DNA of 64,000 nt, taken from Paraeggerthella hongkongensis (GTDB lineage: Bacteria; Actinomycetota; Coriobacteriia; Coriobacteriales; Eggerthellaceae). The position numbers and the translations under genes were made by a program. The notes below the pieces were generated by a model. The model was given only the letters and a program-made list of their open reading frames with translations, had not been told where the DNA came from and searched no databases. How positions within the stretch are numbered: position 1 is the stretch's first letter; every line of letters starts with the position of its first letter. Shown piece by piece: positions 8,884 through 17,298 of the stretch. Where the stretch lies: contig NZ_PPTQ01000013.1 in the NCBI RefSeq assembly GCF_003340345.1, positions 1-64,000 of the forward strand. Direction: 5' to 3'.

Positions 8884-9939
8884 CTATTTCGACCGCATGA
8901 GGGTCTGCTTGAGCGCCGTCGGCGTCTCGAGCACCTTGAGGCAGCCCATAACCACGTTGGTGAGCGCCGTTTCGCTTGTCCATACGGGAATCTCCAGCTT
9001 GTCCGTCAGGTAGCGATCGAGGCCGGACAGAAGTCCGCCGCCGCCCGTCAGCAGGATGCCGTTCTGGATGATGTCGGAGGCCAGGTCCGGGTTCGTCTTC
9101 TTGAACGTCTCCTTGATGTGCACGACCATCTCCTCGCACGGGGCGATGAGGGCCTGGCGCACGTCCTCGGACTGAATGGTGACCTCTTTCGGCTGCTCGG
9201 TGATGACGTCCTGGCCCGAAATGATCATGTCGCGCTCGCGACCGTCTTCGAACGGCAGGATGGAGCCGATCTTGATCTTGATGATCTCGGCCGTGCGCTC
9301 GCCGATCTTGATGCCCAAAAGGTCGCGCAGGTGCATGGCGATGGCCTCGTCCATACGGTTGCCGGCCAAGCGCAGCGAAGACGACGTGACGATGCCGCCG
9401 AGCGAGATGACCGCAACCTCCGTCGTGCCGCCGCCGATGTCGACGACCATCGAGCCCGTCGGCTCGGTAACGGGCAGGTCGGCGCCCATAGCAGCAGCCA
9501 TGGGCTCTTCGATGAGGTACGCCTGACGAGCGCCCGCCTGCACGGCCGCCTCGAACACGGCGCGCTTCTCCACCGACGTGGCACCGCAGGGGATGCAGAT
9601 GACGATGCGGGGCTTCGCCTGCCACGGATACTTGCGCGGAGCCGCCTTGTTGATGAACGCCGAGATCATAGCCTCGGTCACGTCGTAGTCGGCGACCACG
9701 CCGTCATGCAGCGGGTGCTCGGCCGAAAACGCCTCCGGCGTGTGGTTGATCATGTTCTTGGCCTCGTGGCCGACGGCGAGCACGCGATGCGTCGCCTTTT
9801 CGATAGCCACGACCGAAGGCTCGTTGACGACGATGCCTTCGCCCGGAATGGCAACCAATGTATTAGCAGTTCCGAGGTCGATAGCCATGTCCGTGGACAT
9901 TTGACCCGTCAAACCCGAAAACATATCTAAGAAGGACAT
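8884..9939 (-). CDS. mreB: Rod shape-determining protein MreB (bacterial actin)
   Basis: 351 residues. It forms ATP-dependent filaments under the membrane that steer side-wall synthesis. Actin-fold motifs are visible: phosphate 1 DLGTANTLV, phosphate 2 DIGGGTTEVAVIS, and the adenosine motif LLTGGGGLLSGLDRYL. The start at 9939 (MSFLDMFSG) has AAGGGG nine bases upstream; the open frame runs 43 codons further upstream without support. It is the first gene of the operon mreB-mreC-mreD-mrdA-rodA-DUF697. Confidence 0.96.
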   Translation of the reverse strand: MSFLDMFSGLTGQMSTDMAIDLGTANTLVAIPGEGIVVNEPSVVAIEKATHRVLAVGHEAKNMINHTPEAFSAEHPLHDGVVADYDVTEAMISAFINKAAPRKYPWQAKPRIVICIPCGATSVEKRAVFEAAVQAGARQAYLIEEPMAAAMGADLPVTEPTGSMVVDIGGGTTEVAVISLGGIVTSSSLRLAGNRMDEAIAMHLRDLLGIKIGERTAEIIKIKIGSILPFEDGRERDMIISGQDVITEQPKEVTIQSEDVRQALIAPCEEMVVHIKETFKKTNPDLASDIIQNGILLTGGGGLLSGLDRYLTDKLEIPVWTSETALTNVVMGCLKVLETPTALKQTLMRSK

Positions 9940-9979
9940 ACGGGCAAACCCCTTGTATCTCGTTTCTACGTGAAACTGA

Positions 9980-9985
9980 ATTCTA
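9980..9985 (-). promoter_or_regulatory. Likely -10 element of the mreB operon
   Basis: On the minus strand GCTAGAATTC contains a good -10 (TAGAAT) about 40 bases before the mreB ATG. A -35 is not obvious. The region 9940-10519 holds no gene; it contains this promoter, the inverted repeat at 10125-10292 and the hydrogenase terminator. Confidence 0.5.
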
Positions 9986-10124
9986 GCACAGGGGGTTTTC
10001 CCCGCGCGAAAATCCACGAGGGGCACAACTAGCCCGCCCAATGACGCGAGGGAAACAAGCGAAACCAAGGAACGGTCCCGGCACCGCGCTCGCGCCGCCT
10101 TATGCGCGCACGAGAAAACGCTCC

Positions 10125-10292
10125 CGCTGGCAGGTTCTGACGGTTTGAGGTCGTTTGGCCGAGCCCTGCTCGCGCCGCAGCTTTGCCCGTTTTTCGTTTT
10201 GCCTGGTCACAGCTCTGGGCTGCTGGGCCGTTCTTTCGCAGGAGCTTGCTTCGCCGCCTTCGACGACCTCAAACCGTCAGAACCTGCCAGCG
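10125..10292. repeat. Perfect 30-bp inverted repeat with 108-bp loop
   Basis: Bases 10125-10154 (CGCTGGCAGG...GAGGTCGT) are the exact reverse complement of 10263-10292. Weak complementarity continues outward (GCGCGC and a run of A on the left, CGCGCG and a run of T on the right). No coding sequence lies in the loop. It may be a transposon-derived miniature element or a structured leader upstream of mreB. No flanking duplication could be recognised. Confidence 0.85.
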
Positions 10293-10423
10293 ACAGGGGT
10301 TTTTCGCGCGCAAGCCGGCCAGCGCACCGCACGCCGCCGCAAGCCCGTACGCGAAACCAGCAAGCTGCAACCCGCGGCGGCATCCACAAGAAAGCCCCGG
10401 CGCCTCGCGAACGCTCCCCAACT

Positions 10424-10458
10424 AAAAACGGGCTTGCGACGCGAAGTCGCAAGCCCGT
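10424..10458 (-). terminator. Terminator of the hydrogenase operon
   Basis: On the minus strand CGGGCTTGCGAC pairs with GTCGCAAGCCCG around a short loop and is followed by TTTTT. It lies about 60 bases past the hydA stop. Confidence 0.85.
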
Positions 10459-10519
10459 CGGGTCGCATATCTCGAAACAGCCGCGCGCCTCGAACAGACG
10501 GCCGGACCGCCAGCCTCGC

Positions 10520-11812
10520 CTAGTGGACGCTGCAGGAGAGGCAGGGGTCGTAGGCGCGGACCAGCTTCTCAATGTCCAGCTGGATGGCGTCGCGATCCAA
10601 GCCCTCGGACACCAGCTTCTCGGCCAGAAGGCGCATGTCGGCTTCGAGGTTCGCCACGTTCTGAGCCGTAGGCGTCATGATGGACGCATGCACCACGCGG
10701 CCCTCTTCGTCCAGCTCCAGCTCATGGAACAGCGCACCGCGCGGCGCTTCGGTGAACCCGGTGCCGCGACCCGCCTTGACCTCGAACGAAACCGGCTCGC
10801 TCGATCCCTCGAAGCCGTCCGGCTCCGCCAGGCGACGGCACAGGGCGGCGCAGCGCTCCAGCGCGTCCACCAGCTCCACCGCCTGCGCCACGTTGTTCAA
10901 ATACGGATTGCGCTCGGGCGGGCGCAGGCCGGCCTTCGCCGCCGCCACCTTCGCATCCTGGCTCAAATGCTGCCACGAGGCGTTGATGCGGGCGAGCGCG
11001 CCCGTGAAGAAGGGCTTGCCGGTCGAGCGCACACGCGAGAGCAGCGCGGCCGAATGGGGAACCGCGAACTCTTCCAGCTCGTTGGTCGCCTCATCGGCAT
11101 CGAACGTCAGGTCCGCATCCAGGAAGCGCGCCGTGCGCGAATCGCACACCGGGTAGCGGTCGGGAGCCACCATGGCCAGCATGTCTCCCGCAGTCTGGAT
11201 GTCCGGCACCTCGAACGAATCGAACAGGTCGACCGTCGCCGACGCGAACGCGCGCGCCTCGTCCATCTTGTCGGCAAGCTCCCGGTACTCCCCCGCTTCC
11301 AGCTCGTGCGTGAAGCCGCCGACCACCGCCGTGATGGGATGGATGCTGCGACCTCCGACGCGCGTGCACAGCTCGTTGCCGAGCGCCTTGAGCCCCAGCG
11401 CCTTCTCGAACAGCTCGGGGTTCGTCTCGGCCAGCGGGAACACGCTCTTCATGCCCACGAAGTCCGGCGCGGCGAACACGAACAGGTGCGACGCGTGGTT
11501 TTGCAGGTAGGACCCGTACACCAAAAGCTCGCGCAAGGCGTTCGTGCGATCGGTCACCTGCACGCCGAAGATGCGCTCGATGGCAAGCAGGTCGGTGACC
11601 ACGTGGCTTGCCGAGCAGATGCCGCAGATGCGCGAGGCAATGTAGGGGATCTCCTCGAACCGGCGGCCGCGCACCATGCTCTCGAACAGGCGGGCCGGCT
11701 CGACCACGTTCATCTCAACGGTCTTCACAACGCCGTCCTCGATGACCACGTGCACGTTGCCGTGGCCCTCGACGCGGGCGATATGGTCGACGTGTATAGC
11801 GGTTTTCGTCAT
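10520..11812 (-). CDS. hydA: NiFe hydrogenase large (alpha) subunit, group 3-like
   Basis: 430 residues. It holds the Ni-Fe centre through C63 and C66 (RICGICSASH) and C424 and C427 (DPCLSCSVH). The operon order beta-gamma-delta-alpha is that of cytoplasmic bidirectional group 3b hydrogenases such as Pyrococcus hydBGDA, which couple H2 to NAD(P)H. The protein stops exactly at His430 of the metal motif (TAG at 10520-10522), so the C-terminal tail normally removed by a maturation protease is missing. The start at 11812 (MTKTAIHVDH) lies 11 bases after the small-subunit stop; the longer open frame is a shadow of that gene. Confidence 0.93.
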   Translation of the reverse strand: MTKTAIHVDHIARVEGHGNVHVVIEDGVVKTVEMNVVEPARLFESMVRGRRFEEIPYIASRICGICSASHVVTDLLAIERIFGVQVTDRTNALRELLVYGSYLQNHASHLFVFAAPDFVGMKSVFPLAETNPELFEKALGLKALGNELCTRVGGRSIHPITAVVGGFTHELEAGEYRELADKMDEARAFASATVDLFDSFEVPDIQTAGDMLAMVAPDRYPVCDSRTARFLDADLTFDADEATNELEEFAVPHSAALLSRVRSTGKPFFTGALARINASWQHLSQDAKVAAAKAGLRPPERNPYLNNVAQAVELVDALERCAALCRRLAEPDGFEGSSEPVSFEVKAGRGTGFTEAPRGALFHELELDEEGRVVHASIMTPTAQNVANLEADMRLLAEKLVSEGLDRDAIQLDIEKLVRAYDPCLSCSVH

Positions 11813-11823
11813 GGGATGCTTCC

Positions 11824-12624
11824 TCACTCGCTCGCCGCAAGGGCGGGGTTTACCTGATTGAACATCTCGAGCGCCTGGTCGAAGTCGGCCACGGAAACGC
11901 CGTAGCGCGCCACCGCTTCGCGAGCCGACGCCAGGTTGGCATCGGGCGAAAGGCCGCGGCACCCGTTGCAGGGCCGACCCAGATTCACGCACTTCGCACC
12001 GCAGCCGGCTACGGTCACCAGCCCCAGGCACAGCGTTCCCTTCCCGTAGAAACAGCTGGACTCGTTGCGTTTGCAGTCGCCGCACATGGTCTTCGTGGGG
12101 AATCCCTTGTTCGACCCGTACAGGGCGCGCTGCAAAACGTCCAGGAAGTCAAGCGTGTCGATCGGGCAGCAGCGCACCTCGTAGTCCACGTCCACCACCG
12201 CGCTGATCGGCCGCGGAGCGATCATGTCGCCGCACGCATCGGGCAGGCGATCGTACACCTGGCCGGGACGCTCGAGGAAGTGGTCGGCCGCCATGCCGGG
12301 GATGCCGGCCGTGGTGGCGCACGCGCCGATGGCGATCACCACGCCGGCGCGCTCGCGCAGCATGCGCACGGTAGCCTCGGCTTCCTCGGTGGTCACCGCG
12401 CCCTCGATGATGGCGACGTCGAAATCGTCGGGCATAGGATCGCTCGAGGCCAGCTGCCAATAGCGCAAATCGATCTGCCCCAGCACGTCAAGCAGATGCG
12501 CCTCGGCGTTCGTGATCTGCAACTGGCACCCGAAGCAGCTGGCCAGTCCGGCAACCACGACGCGCGGCGCAACCGGCTTCTCCTGACAGGCAATGCAGTT
12601 TCCGCTCATATTGCTCCCGTTCAT
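11824..12624 (-). CDS. hydD: NiFe hydrogenase small (delta) subunit
   Basis: 266 residues. Small subunits carry Fe-S clusters that move electrons away from the Ni-Fe site. The proximal-cluster region is GLASCFGCQLQITN with a later IGACATTAGIPG and RCCPID. More Cys ligands appear in TMCGDCKRNESSCFYGKGTLCLG and GRPCNGCRG. There is no twin-arginine signal, so the enzyme is cytoplasmic. The ATG at 12624 follows the gamma-subunit stop by one base; a second ATG at 12609 (MSGNCIACQ) is equally possible. Confidence 0.93.
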   Translation of the reverse strand: MNGSNMSGNCIACQEKPVAPRVVVAGLASCFGCQLQITNAEAHLLDVLGQIDLRYWQLASSDPMPDDFDVAIIEGAVTTEEAEATVRMLRERAGVVIAIGACATTAGIPGMAADHFLERPGQVYDRLPDACGDMIAPRPISAVVDVDYEVRCCPIDTLDFLDVLQRALYGSNKGFPTKTMCGDCKRNESSCFYGKGTLCLGLVTVAGCGAKCVNLGRPCNGCRGLSPDANLASAREAVARYGVSVADFDQALEMFNQVNPALAASE

Positions 12625-12625
12625 C

Positions 12626-13537
12626 CTACATCGACCCCTGAATGTTCTTGGCTTCCCAATAGTTGAACACGGGTCCGTCGATGCACACGTACTGATGGCC
12701 GATCTGGCAATGGCCGCACTTGCCCATGCCGCATTTCATGTGACGTTCGAAGCTGCAGTAGATGTGGTCGTAGCTGATGCCCTTCTTGCGCATCTCGTCG
12801 ATGACGAAACGGTACATGACCGGCGGCCCGCACAACGCCCCGAACGTGTTGTCGGGATCCACTTCCAAATGTTCGAACGGCTTCGTGACCAGGCCCACTT
12901 CCCCGTCCCAGGTATCGTCGGGGTTGTCGACGGTCAAATACAGGTCGAAATCCTTGCGATGGCGCCACATCTCGAACTGGTTGCGGAACATCACCTCGGA
13001 GGGGTTCTTCGACCCGTAGATGATGGTGACCTTGCCGAACTCGCTGCGCTCGTCGTGGATGTTGTTGATGAGCGAGCGCAAAGGCGCGATGCCCAAGCCG
13101 CCCGCAACCAGCAAGATGTCGTGGCCCTTCATGTCCTCGAAGGGGAAACCGCGGCCGAACGGCCCGCGCAAGCCCACGATGTCGCCGCACTGCATCTGGT
13201 GCAGCACCTCGGTGAACTTGCCCGTGCGGCGCACGCACAGCTCGATAAAGCCGTGCTTGGACGGCGAACTGGAAATGGAGATGGGGGCCTCGCCCACGCC
13301 GAAGATGGACACCTCCACGAACTGTCCGGGCTCGTGATGGAACGCATCGCGAATGCGCTCGTCGATCAGGCGAAACTCGAACAACTTCTCGGTTGCAGTC
13401 AGCTCCGTGATGGACGTGATGCGCGCCGGCCAGGGCCGGTACGGGTTCGACATCATCATCTCGGTCCCCGAAAGCGGAGCGGGACCGCCCGCGAACGGGC
13501 GCACCTGCACGGTGGACACAGCGCAGCTACTGGACAT
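12626..13537 (-). CDS. hydG: Hydrogenase gamma subunit, FAD/NAD(P)-binding
   Basis: 303 residues of the ferredoxin-NADP reductase-like family. The FAD region includes PGQFVEVSIFGVGEAPISIS, the NAD(P) region has LLVAGGLGIAPLRSLI, and the C-terminal [2Fe-2S] ligands are in CSFERHMKCGMGKCGHCQIG. It passes electrons between the Fe-S chain and NAD(P)H. The ATG at 13537 overlaps the beta-subunit stop by 11 bases; an internal start at MMMSNPYRPWP would remove about 26 residues of low complexity. Confidence 0.92.
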   Translation of the reverse strand: MSSSCAVSTVQVRPFAGGPAPLSGTEMMMSNPYRPWPARITSITELTATEKLFEFRLIDERIRDAFHHEPGQFVEVSIFGVGEAPISISSSPSKHGFIELCVRRTGKFTEVLHQMQCGDIVGLRGPFGRGFPFEDMKGHDILLVAGGLGIAPLRSLINNIHDERSEFGKVTIIYGSKNPSEVMFRNQFEMWRHRKDFDLYLTVDNPDDTWDGEVGLVTKPFEHLEVDPDNTFGALCGPPVMYRFVIDEMRKKGISYDHIYCSFERHMKCGMGKCGHCQIGHQYVCIDGPVFNYWEAKNIQGSM

Positions 13538-14564
13538 CCTCGGCCCCCTTCCTCTCGAAGAACTCCAGCACCTCAATGGGATTGATGTTCGCCTTGCACG
13601 CCTTCACGCACCGGCCGCATCCCACGCAGAGCATGCGGTCGTGGTTCGCCAGAAAGCCGTTGAGCTTGTGGTACATGCGATGCCGTACGCGCGTGCGCCC
13701 GTCGCCGCGGAAGTTGTGGCCGCCGGCCACTTCGGCGAACTGCGGCGCCGTGCATGCGTCCCACACGCGCTCGCGCCGCCCGGTCTTGCCGTCCGGGTCG
13801 AACGTATCTTGAATATCGAAGCAGAAGCACGTGGGGCACACTGCCGAGCAGGCCGTGCACGAGAGGCACCGACCGCCCAGCTCGTCCCAGTACGGATCTT
13901 TATGGAACGCGTCCATGAGCATGGCCACGTCGGTGATATCGGGGATCGAGCCGTTGAAGGACTCCTGGCGCCGACGCGTGGCCTGACGGAACTCGAAACG
14001 GTCCTCGTCGGTTGCGACGCGCGGGTTGCAGGCGGCCTCCAAAATGTTCGCAGCCTCGACGCTCGAAATGCTCACCAGGTACTTGTCGCCAAGATCCTGC
14101 AGGAACAAGTCGTATCCGAAGCGAGCTTCGTCGGCATCCCACAAATGGCAGAAGCACGTGGCGGTGGGCATGCAGCTGATGCCCACGATGAGCGTCGCGT
14201 TGCGGCGAGCCACGTAGTACGGATCAGGGTAGCGACCGTCCTTGAACACCAAATCCAAGCGGTTGATGGCGTTGATGTCGCACGCATGGGCCCCGAAGAT
14301 GACGCGCGGCGTGATCTCCGCCGCGAAGTCGGTGACCGAGTTGTCGGCAACATCGAACGTCATAAGGGTCTCGACCGGCGGCAGGAAGTACTTCTTCGGC
14401 GACGCGATGGTGGTCTCGTAGGCCAACTCCACGTCATCGGGCGAAGCGATGGCCTCGAAGGAATAGCCCTGATCGCTTTTGACCGGGGCCACCACCTCAT
14501 AGGATTCCATGAACGCCGACACGAGCGCTGGCAACTCGGTTGCATCGATAACACGATAGAGCAT
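13527..14564 (-). CDS. hydB: Hydrogenase beta subunit, 4Fe-4S dicluster protein
   Basis: 345 residues. Two ferredoxin-like cluster motifs are visible: CLSCTACSAVCPTC and CVGCGRCVKACKANI. The N-terminal domain with HACDINAINRLDLVF is typical of the beta subunit of sulfhydrogenase-type enzymes. It is the first gene of hydBGDA. Only 44 bases separate its start from the ndk terminator, so its promoter must sit in or next to that hairpin, or the operon relies on read-through from ndk. Confidence 0.91.
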   Translation of the reverse strand: MLYRVIDATELPALVSAFMESYEVVAPVKSDQGYSFEAIASPDDVELAYETTIASPKKYFLPPVETLMTFDVADNSVTDFAAEITPRVIFGAHACDINAINRLDLVFKDGRYPDPYYVARRNATLIVGISCMPTATCFCHLWDADEARFGYDLFLQDLGDKYLVSISSVEAANILEAACNPRVATDEDRFEFRQATRRRQESFNGSIPDITDVAMLMDAFHKDPYWDELGGRCLSCTACSAVCPTCFCFDIQDTFDPDGKTGRRERVWDACTAPQFAEVAGGHNFRGDGRTRVRHRMYHKLNGFLANHDRMLCVGCGRCVKACKANINPIEVLEFFERKGAEDVQ

Positions 14565-14610
14565 GCTCTCGTCCGTTTCTCGTCTGGGTGAGCAGATGTA
14601 TCGGGCATGG

Positions 14611-14647
14611 AAAGGCCCCTTCGTCGTTACCGAGCGAAGGGGCCTTT
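14611..14647 (-). terminator. Terminator behind ndk
   Basis: AAAGGCCCCTTCG and CGAAGGGGCCTTT form a 13-bp stem. The T-run on the minus strand is short (TTT). It separates ndk from hydB. Confidence 0.7.
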
Positions 14648-14673
14648 GGCGTTACCGGTCGTTCTCGACCCGC

Positions 14674-15078
14674 TTACGCAAAGAAGATGCCGATCTCGCG
14701 CTCGGCGGATTCAGGGGAATCCGATCCATGGATGACATTCTCGTCCATGATGAGACCGAAATCGCCGCGAATCGTGCCGGGGGCTGCTTCCGCCGGATTA
14801 GTGGCACCCATGAGCGCGCGGCACTTCGCCACGGCGCCCTCACCGGAGATGACCATCTTGACCACCGGGCCGCTGGTGATGTAAGAGATCAGACCGTCGT
14901 AGAACGGCTTGCCCTCGTGCTCGGCGTAGTTAGCCTTCGCCTGCTCGTCAGTCACCATACCCAGCTCCATGCGCTCGACAACCAAGCCCGCGCGCTCGAA
15001 GCGGTTGACGATCTCGCCGATGTGACCGTTGCGCACGCCGTCCGGCTTGATCATGCTGTACGTCTTCTGAACTGCCAT
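14674..15078 (-). CDS. ndk: Nucleoside diphosphate kinase
   Basis: 134 residues, the usual bacterial length. It transfers the gamma phosphate between nucleoside triphosphates and diphosphates through a phospho-histidine. The catalytic H117 stands in NVIHGSDSPESAEREI. The nucleotide site includes K11 (MIKPDGV) and GTIRGDFG. The start at 15078 has GAAGGGA eight bases upstream. Confidence 0.97.
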   Translation of the reverse strand: MAVQKTYSMIKPDGVRNGHIGEIVNRFERAGLVVERMELGMVTDEQAKANYAEHEGKPFYDGLISYITSGPVVKMVISGEGAVAKCRALMGATNPAEAAPGTIRGDFGLIMDENVIHGSDSPESAEREIGIFFA

Positions 15079-15117
15079 ATTGTTCCCTTCTCTATCATGC
15101 ATTATTGCAAACGTGAA

Positions 15118-15145
15118 GAAGGCGCGCGCGAACGCACGCGCCTTC
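15118..15145 (-). terminator. Hairpin behind the TPR gene
   Basis: GAAGGCGCG...CGCGCCTTC forms a strong stem 12 bases past the TPR gene stop. The T-run is poor (CTTCTTCACGTTT on the minus strand), so it may be a weak terminator between the TPR gene and ndk. Confidence 0.5.
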
Positions 15146-15156
15146 GGTGAACCCTG

Positions 15157-16521
15157 TTAATTCTGACTGGGGAAATACAGATCAACGCTGGAAACCTTCC
15201 AGCCGATCGCATCGCGCACGAGCGACACCTTGTACTGCATGGCGCCGCCCTCGGCGGTCTTGGCCGTCACGTACACGGTGGAATCGCTCATGGACTTGTT
15301 CATGCCGTCGATAGCGGGATTCGCATCCTGCACGACGGGCTCGACCATGGAAGCGGCCTTGCTGGAATCGACTTCGCTCGAGAACACGGTGCTCACCGCG
15401 TTCTGAGGATCGGCGAACAGCTGCTTGACCACCGTCTCCTGCGTCGGGTAGCCCCAGCCCTGCGTGTACAGGAACACGGCGCCGCCGAACGCGACCAGAA
15501 TCAGCAGCACGATGGTCACGAGGATCTTGAGACCGACGTTGCGGCGCTTGCGATCCTGCTTGGCCAGGCCCTTCGACCACTGCTCGAGCTCTTCGTCGCT
15601 TGCGTTGAAGAAGCGATCGTCTCCGCCCGCAGCCCCGTAAGGGCTCGGCTGGGCGTAAGGGTCCGCGTAGTAGTACGGGTCCTGCTGCGCGCTGGCGTAC
15701 GGATCCTGCTCCACGTACACCGCGGTTCCGTCGGCAGCCACGTCAAGGCCCGACATGTCGGCGACAGCCGGAACCGGAGCCATGACCTGCGTGATTTCCG
15801 ACGTGCCCTGAGCCACGGCGGCTACGGCACGCTGGTAGTCAACGCTGGCGGAGTCGGAGAGGAAGTACGTCTTGTCGGCGATGGCCTCTTCGAAGGCCGC
15901 GGAGGCCTTCTGCATCTGGCCGCACGCCACGTACGCCTGACCGAGGTTCGCGTACAGCTTGTTGCGCGTGTCGGATCCCATGTCGAACTGCAACGCGCTC
16001 TCGTAGGACGCCACGGCATCCGACGGCCTGTCAAGCGCCATGAAGCACACGCCCAGGTTCAGAAGCGCCTTGGTGGGATCGGGGTTGCCCTCGTCGAGCG
16101 CCGCCTCGCGAAACGCCACGCCCGCCTCGGCGGACTTGCCCAGCTTCATGAGCGCGCTGCCCATGCCGCTGTACGCTTTGTACGAAGCATCGTACTTCGC
16201 ATCGGAAACGGCGATCTCGAAGTGCTTGACCGCGTCCTCGTAGTCATGCAGCGCCGCGTAGGCCATGCCCAAGTTGTAGTTCACCGCGCCGCACGCGTCG
16301 TACGCGGCATCGGCCGTGGCCTGCGTGTACGCATGGATGGCCTCGTTGGGATTGCGAAGCTTGATCAGGCAGTTTCCAATCTGATGGTACAGCTGGCCCA
16401 TCTCGCCGGGGGCAAGGGGGCTGCTGGCATCCTGCAAGCACTGCGCATACGTGGACAGAGCGCTCTCGTAGTCTTTGCGCGCATACGCGGCGCGGGCTTG
16501 TTGGAATAACTCGTTGTTCAT
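15157..16521 (-). CDS. TPR-repeat protein with one membrane segment
   Basis: 454 residues. Residues 1-230 hold about six tetratricopeptide repeats (ARAAYARKDYESALSTYAQC, NLGMAYAALHDYEDAVKHFE, NLGQAYVACGQMQKASAAFE). A Tyr/Pro/Gln-rich linker follows (DPYASAQQDPYYYADPYAQP). A single membrane helix lies near residue 335 (ILVTIVLLILVAFGGAVFLY), leaving a C-terminal domain of about 100 residues outside. TPRs suggest a cytoplasmic docking platform. No specific function is recognised. The start has GAAGGA upstream. Confidence 0.75.
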   Translation of the reverse strand: MNNELFQQARAAYARKDYESALSTYAQCLQDASSPLAPGEMGQLYHQIGNCLIKLRNPNEAIHAYTQATADAAYDACGAVNYNLGMAYAALHDYEDAVKHFEIAVSDAKYDASYKAYSGMGSALMKLGKSAEAGVAFREAALDEGNPDPTKALLNLGVCFMALDRPSDAVASYESALQFDMGSDTRNKLYANLGQAYVACGQMQKASAAFEEAIADKTYFLSDSASVDYQRAVAAVAQGTSEITQVMAPVPAVADMSGLDVAADGTAVYVEQDPYASAQQDPYYYADPYAQPSPYGAAGGDDRFFNASDEELEQWSKGLAKQDRKRRNVGLKILVTIVLLILVAFGGAVFLYTQGWGYPTQETVVKQLFADPQNAVSTVFSSEVDSSKAASMVEPVVQDANPAIDGMNKSMSDSTVYVTAKTAEGGAMQYKVSLVRDAIGWKVSSVDLYFPSQN

Positions 16522-16560
16522 CTGATTCCTTCGGTCTTGGCGAAAACGCGCGAACGACGG

Positions 16561-17094
16561 TTAGTCGGCCACGTTCTCGATCTCGATGCCCAGGATCTCG
16601 TCGCCTACGCGCAGCTGGCCGATAACGTCCATGCCGTCGACCGTCTGGCCGAACACCGTGTAGCCCGAGTCCAGCATGGGCTGAGCTCCCAGGCACAGGT
16701 AGAACTGCGAACCGGCGGAGTTGGGATCCTGCGAGCGCGCCATGGCGAGCGCACCGTCAGCATGCTTGTTGTTGGGGTTCGTGGAGAATTCCTCTTTAAT
16801 GGTGTAGCCGGGGCCGCCCGTGCCCAGACCGGCGAACGGATTGCCAGCCTTCGCCACAACCTCGTCGCAGGAGAGGTCGCGCGTGTTCGGGCAGCCGCCC
16901 TGGATGACGAAGCCCGGAACGTGACGGTGGAACTTCAGGCCGTCGTAAAAGCCCTTGCGAGCCAGTTCGACGAAGTTGCCCACATGGATGGGGGCGTCGT
17001 TGCCCGCCAGCTGGACGCGAACGTCGCCCTTCGACGTCTTGATGACGGCGACTTCTTCGCCCGTCGGCTGGTATTCAGGAGTGTACTGCGCCAT
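16561..17094 (-). CDS. Cyclophilin-type peptidyl-prolyl cis-trans isomerase
   Basis: 177 residues, cytoplasmic, no signal peptide. Cyclophilins speed up proline isomerisation during folding. Family motifs are LKFHRHVPGFVIQGGCP (catalytic Arg and Phe), ALAMARSQDPNSAGSQFYLCLG and the end YTVFGQTVDGMDVIGQL. The first 20 residues (MAQYTPEYQPTGEEVAVI) are an acidic lead-in. The start at 17094 has AAGGAG six bases upstream. The following 204 bases up to the methyltransferase stop hold the promoter region but no clear consensus promoter. Confidence 0.93.
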   Translation of the reverse strand: MAQYTPEYQPTGEEVAVIKTSKGDVRVQLAGNDAPIHVGNFVELARKGFYDGLKFHRHVPGFVIQGGCPNTRDLSCDEVVAKAGNPFAGLGTGGPGYTIKEEFSTNPNNKHADGALAMARSQDPNSAGSQFYLCLGAQPMLDSGYTVFGQTVDGMDVIGQLRVGDEILGIEIENVAD

Positions 17095-17298
17095 GTCGGC
17101 TCCTTCTATCTCGTTCGTCACGTTGTCGTGCATCCGCATGCAGACCGGATGGTTCGTTGCATACCAAAGGAGAAGTTTAGCAGGTCAACCGGCCATGCAG
17201 GCAAAAATCTTATAACATCCATGCGGTTTCAACCAGCGGTTGCCGCCCGTTTGCCCTTTTGTCAACCTCGAGCCCCGGCAAGGCGTCGGCCGCGTGCG

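Noticed and set aside
10145-11857. Long plus-strand frame across the mreB-hydA gap
   Set aside because: Most of it is antisense to hydA; the non-overlapping part spans the inverted repeat and terminator and shows no family resemblance.
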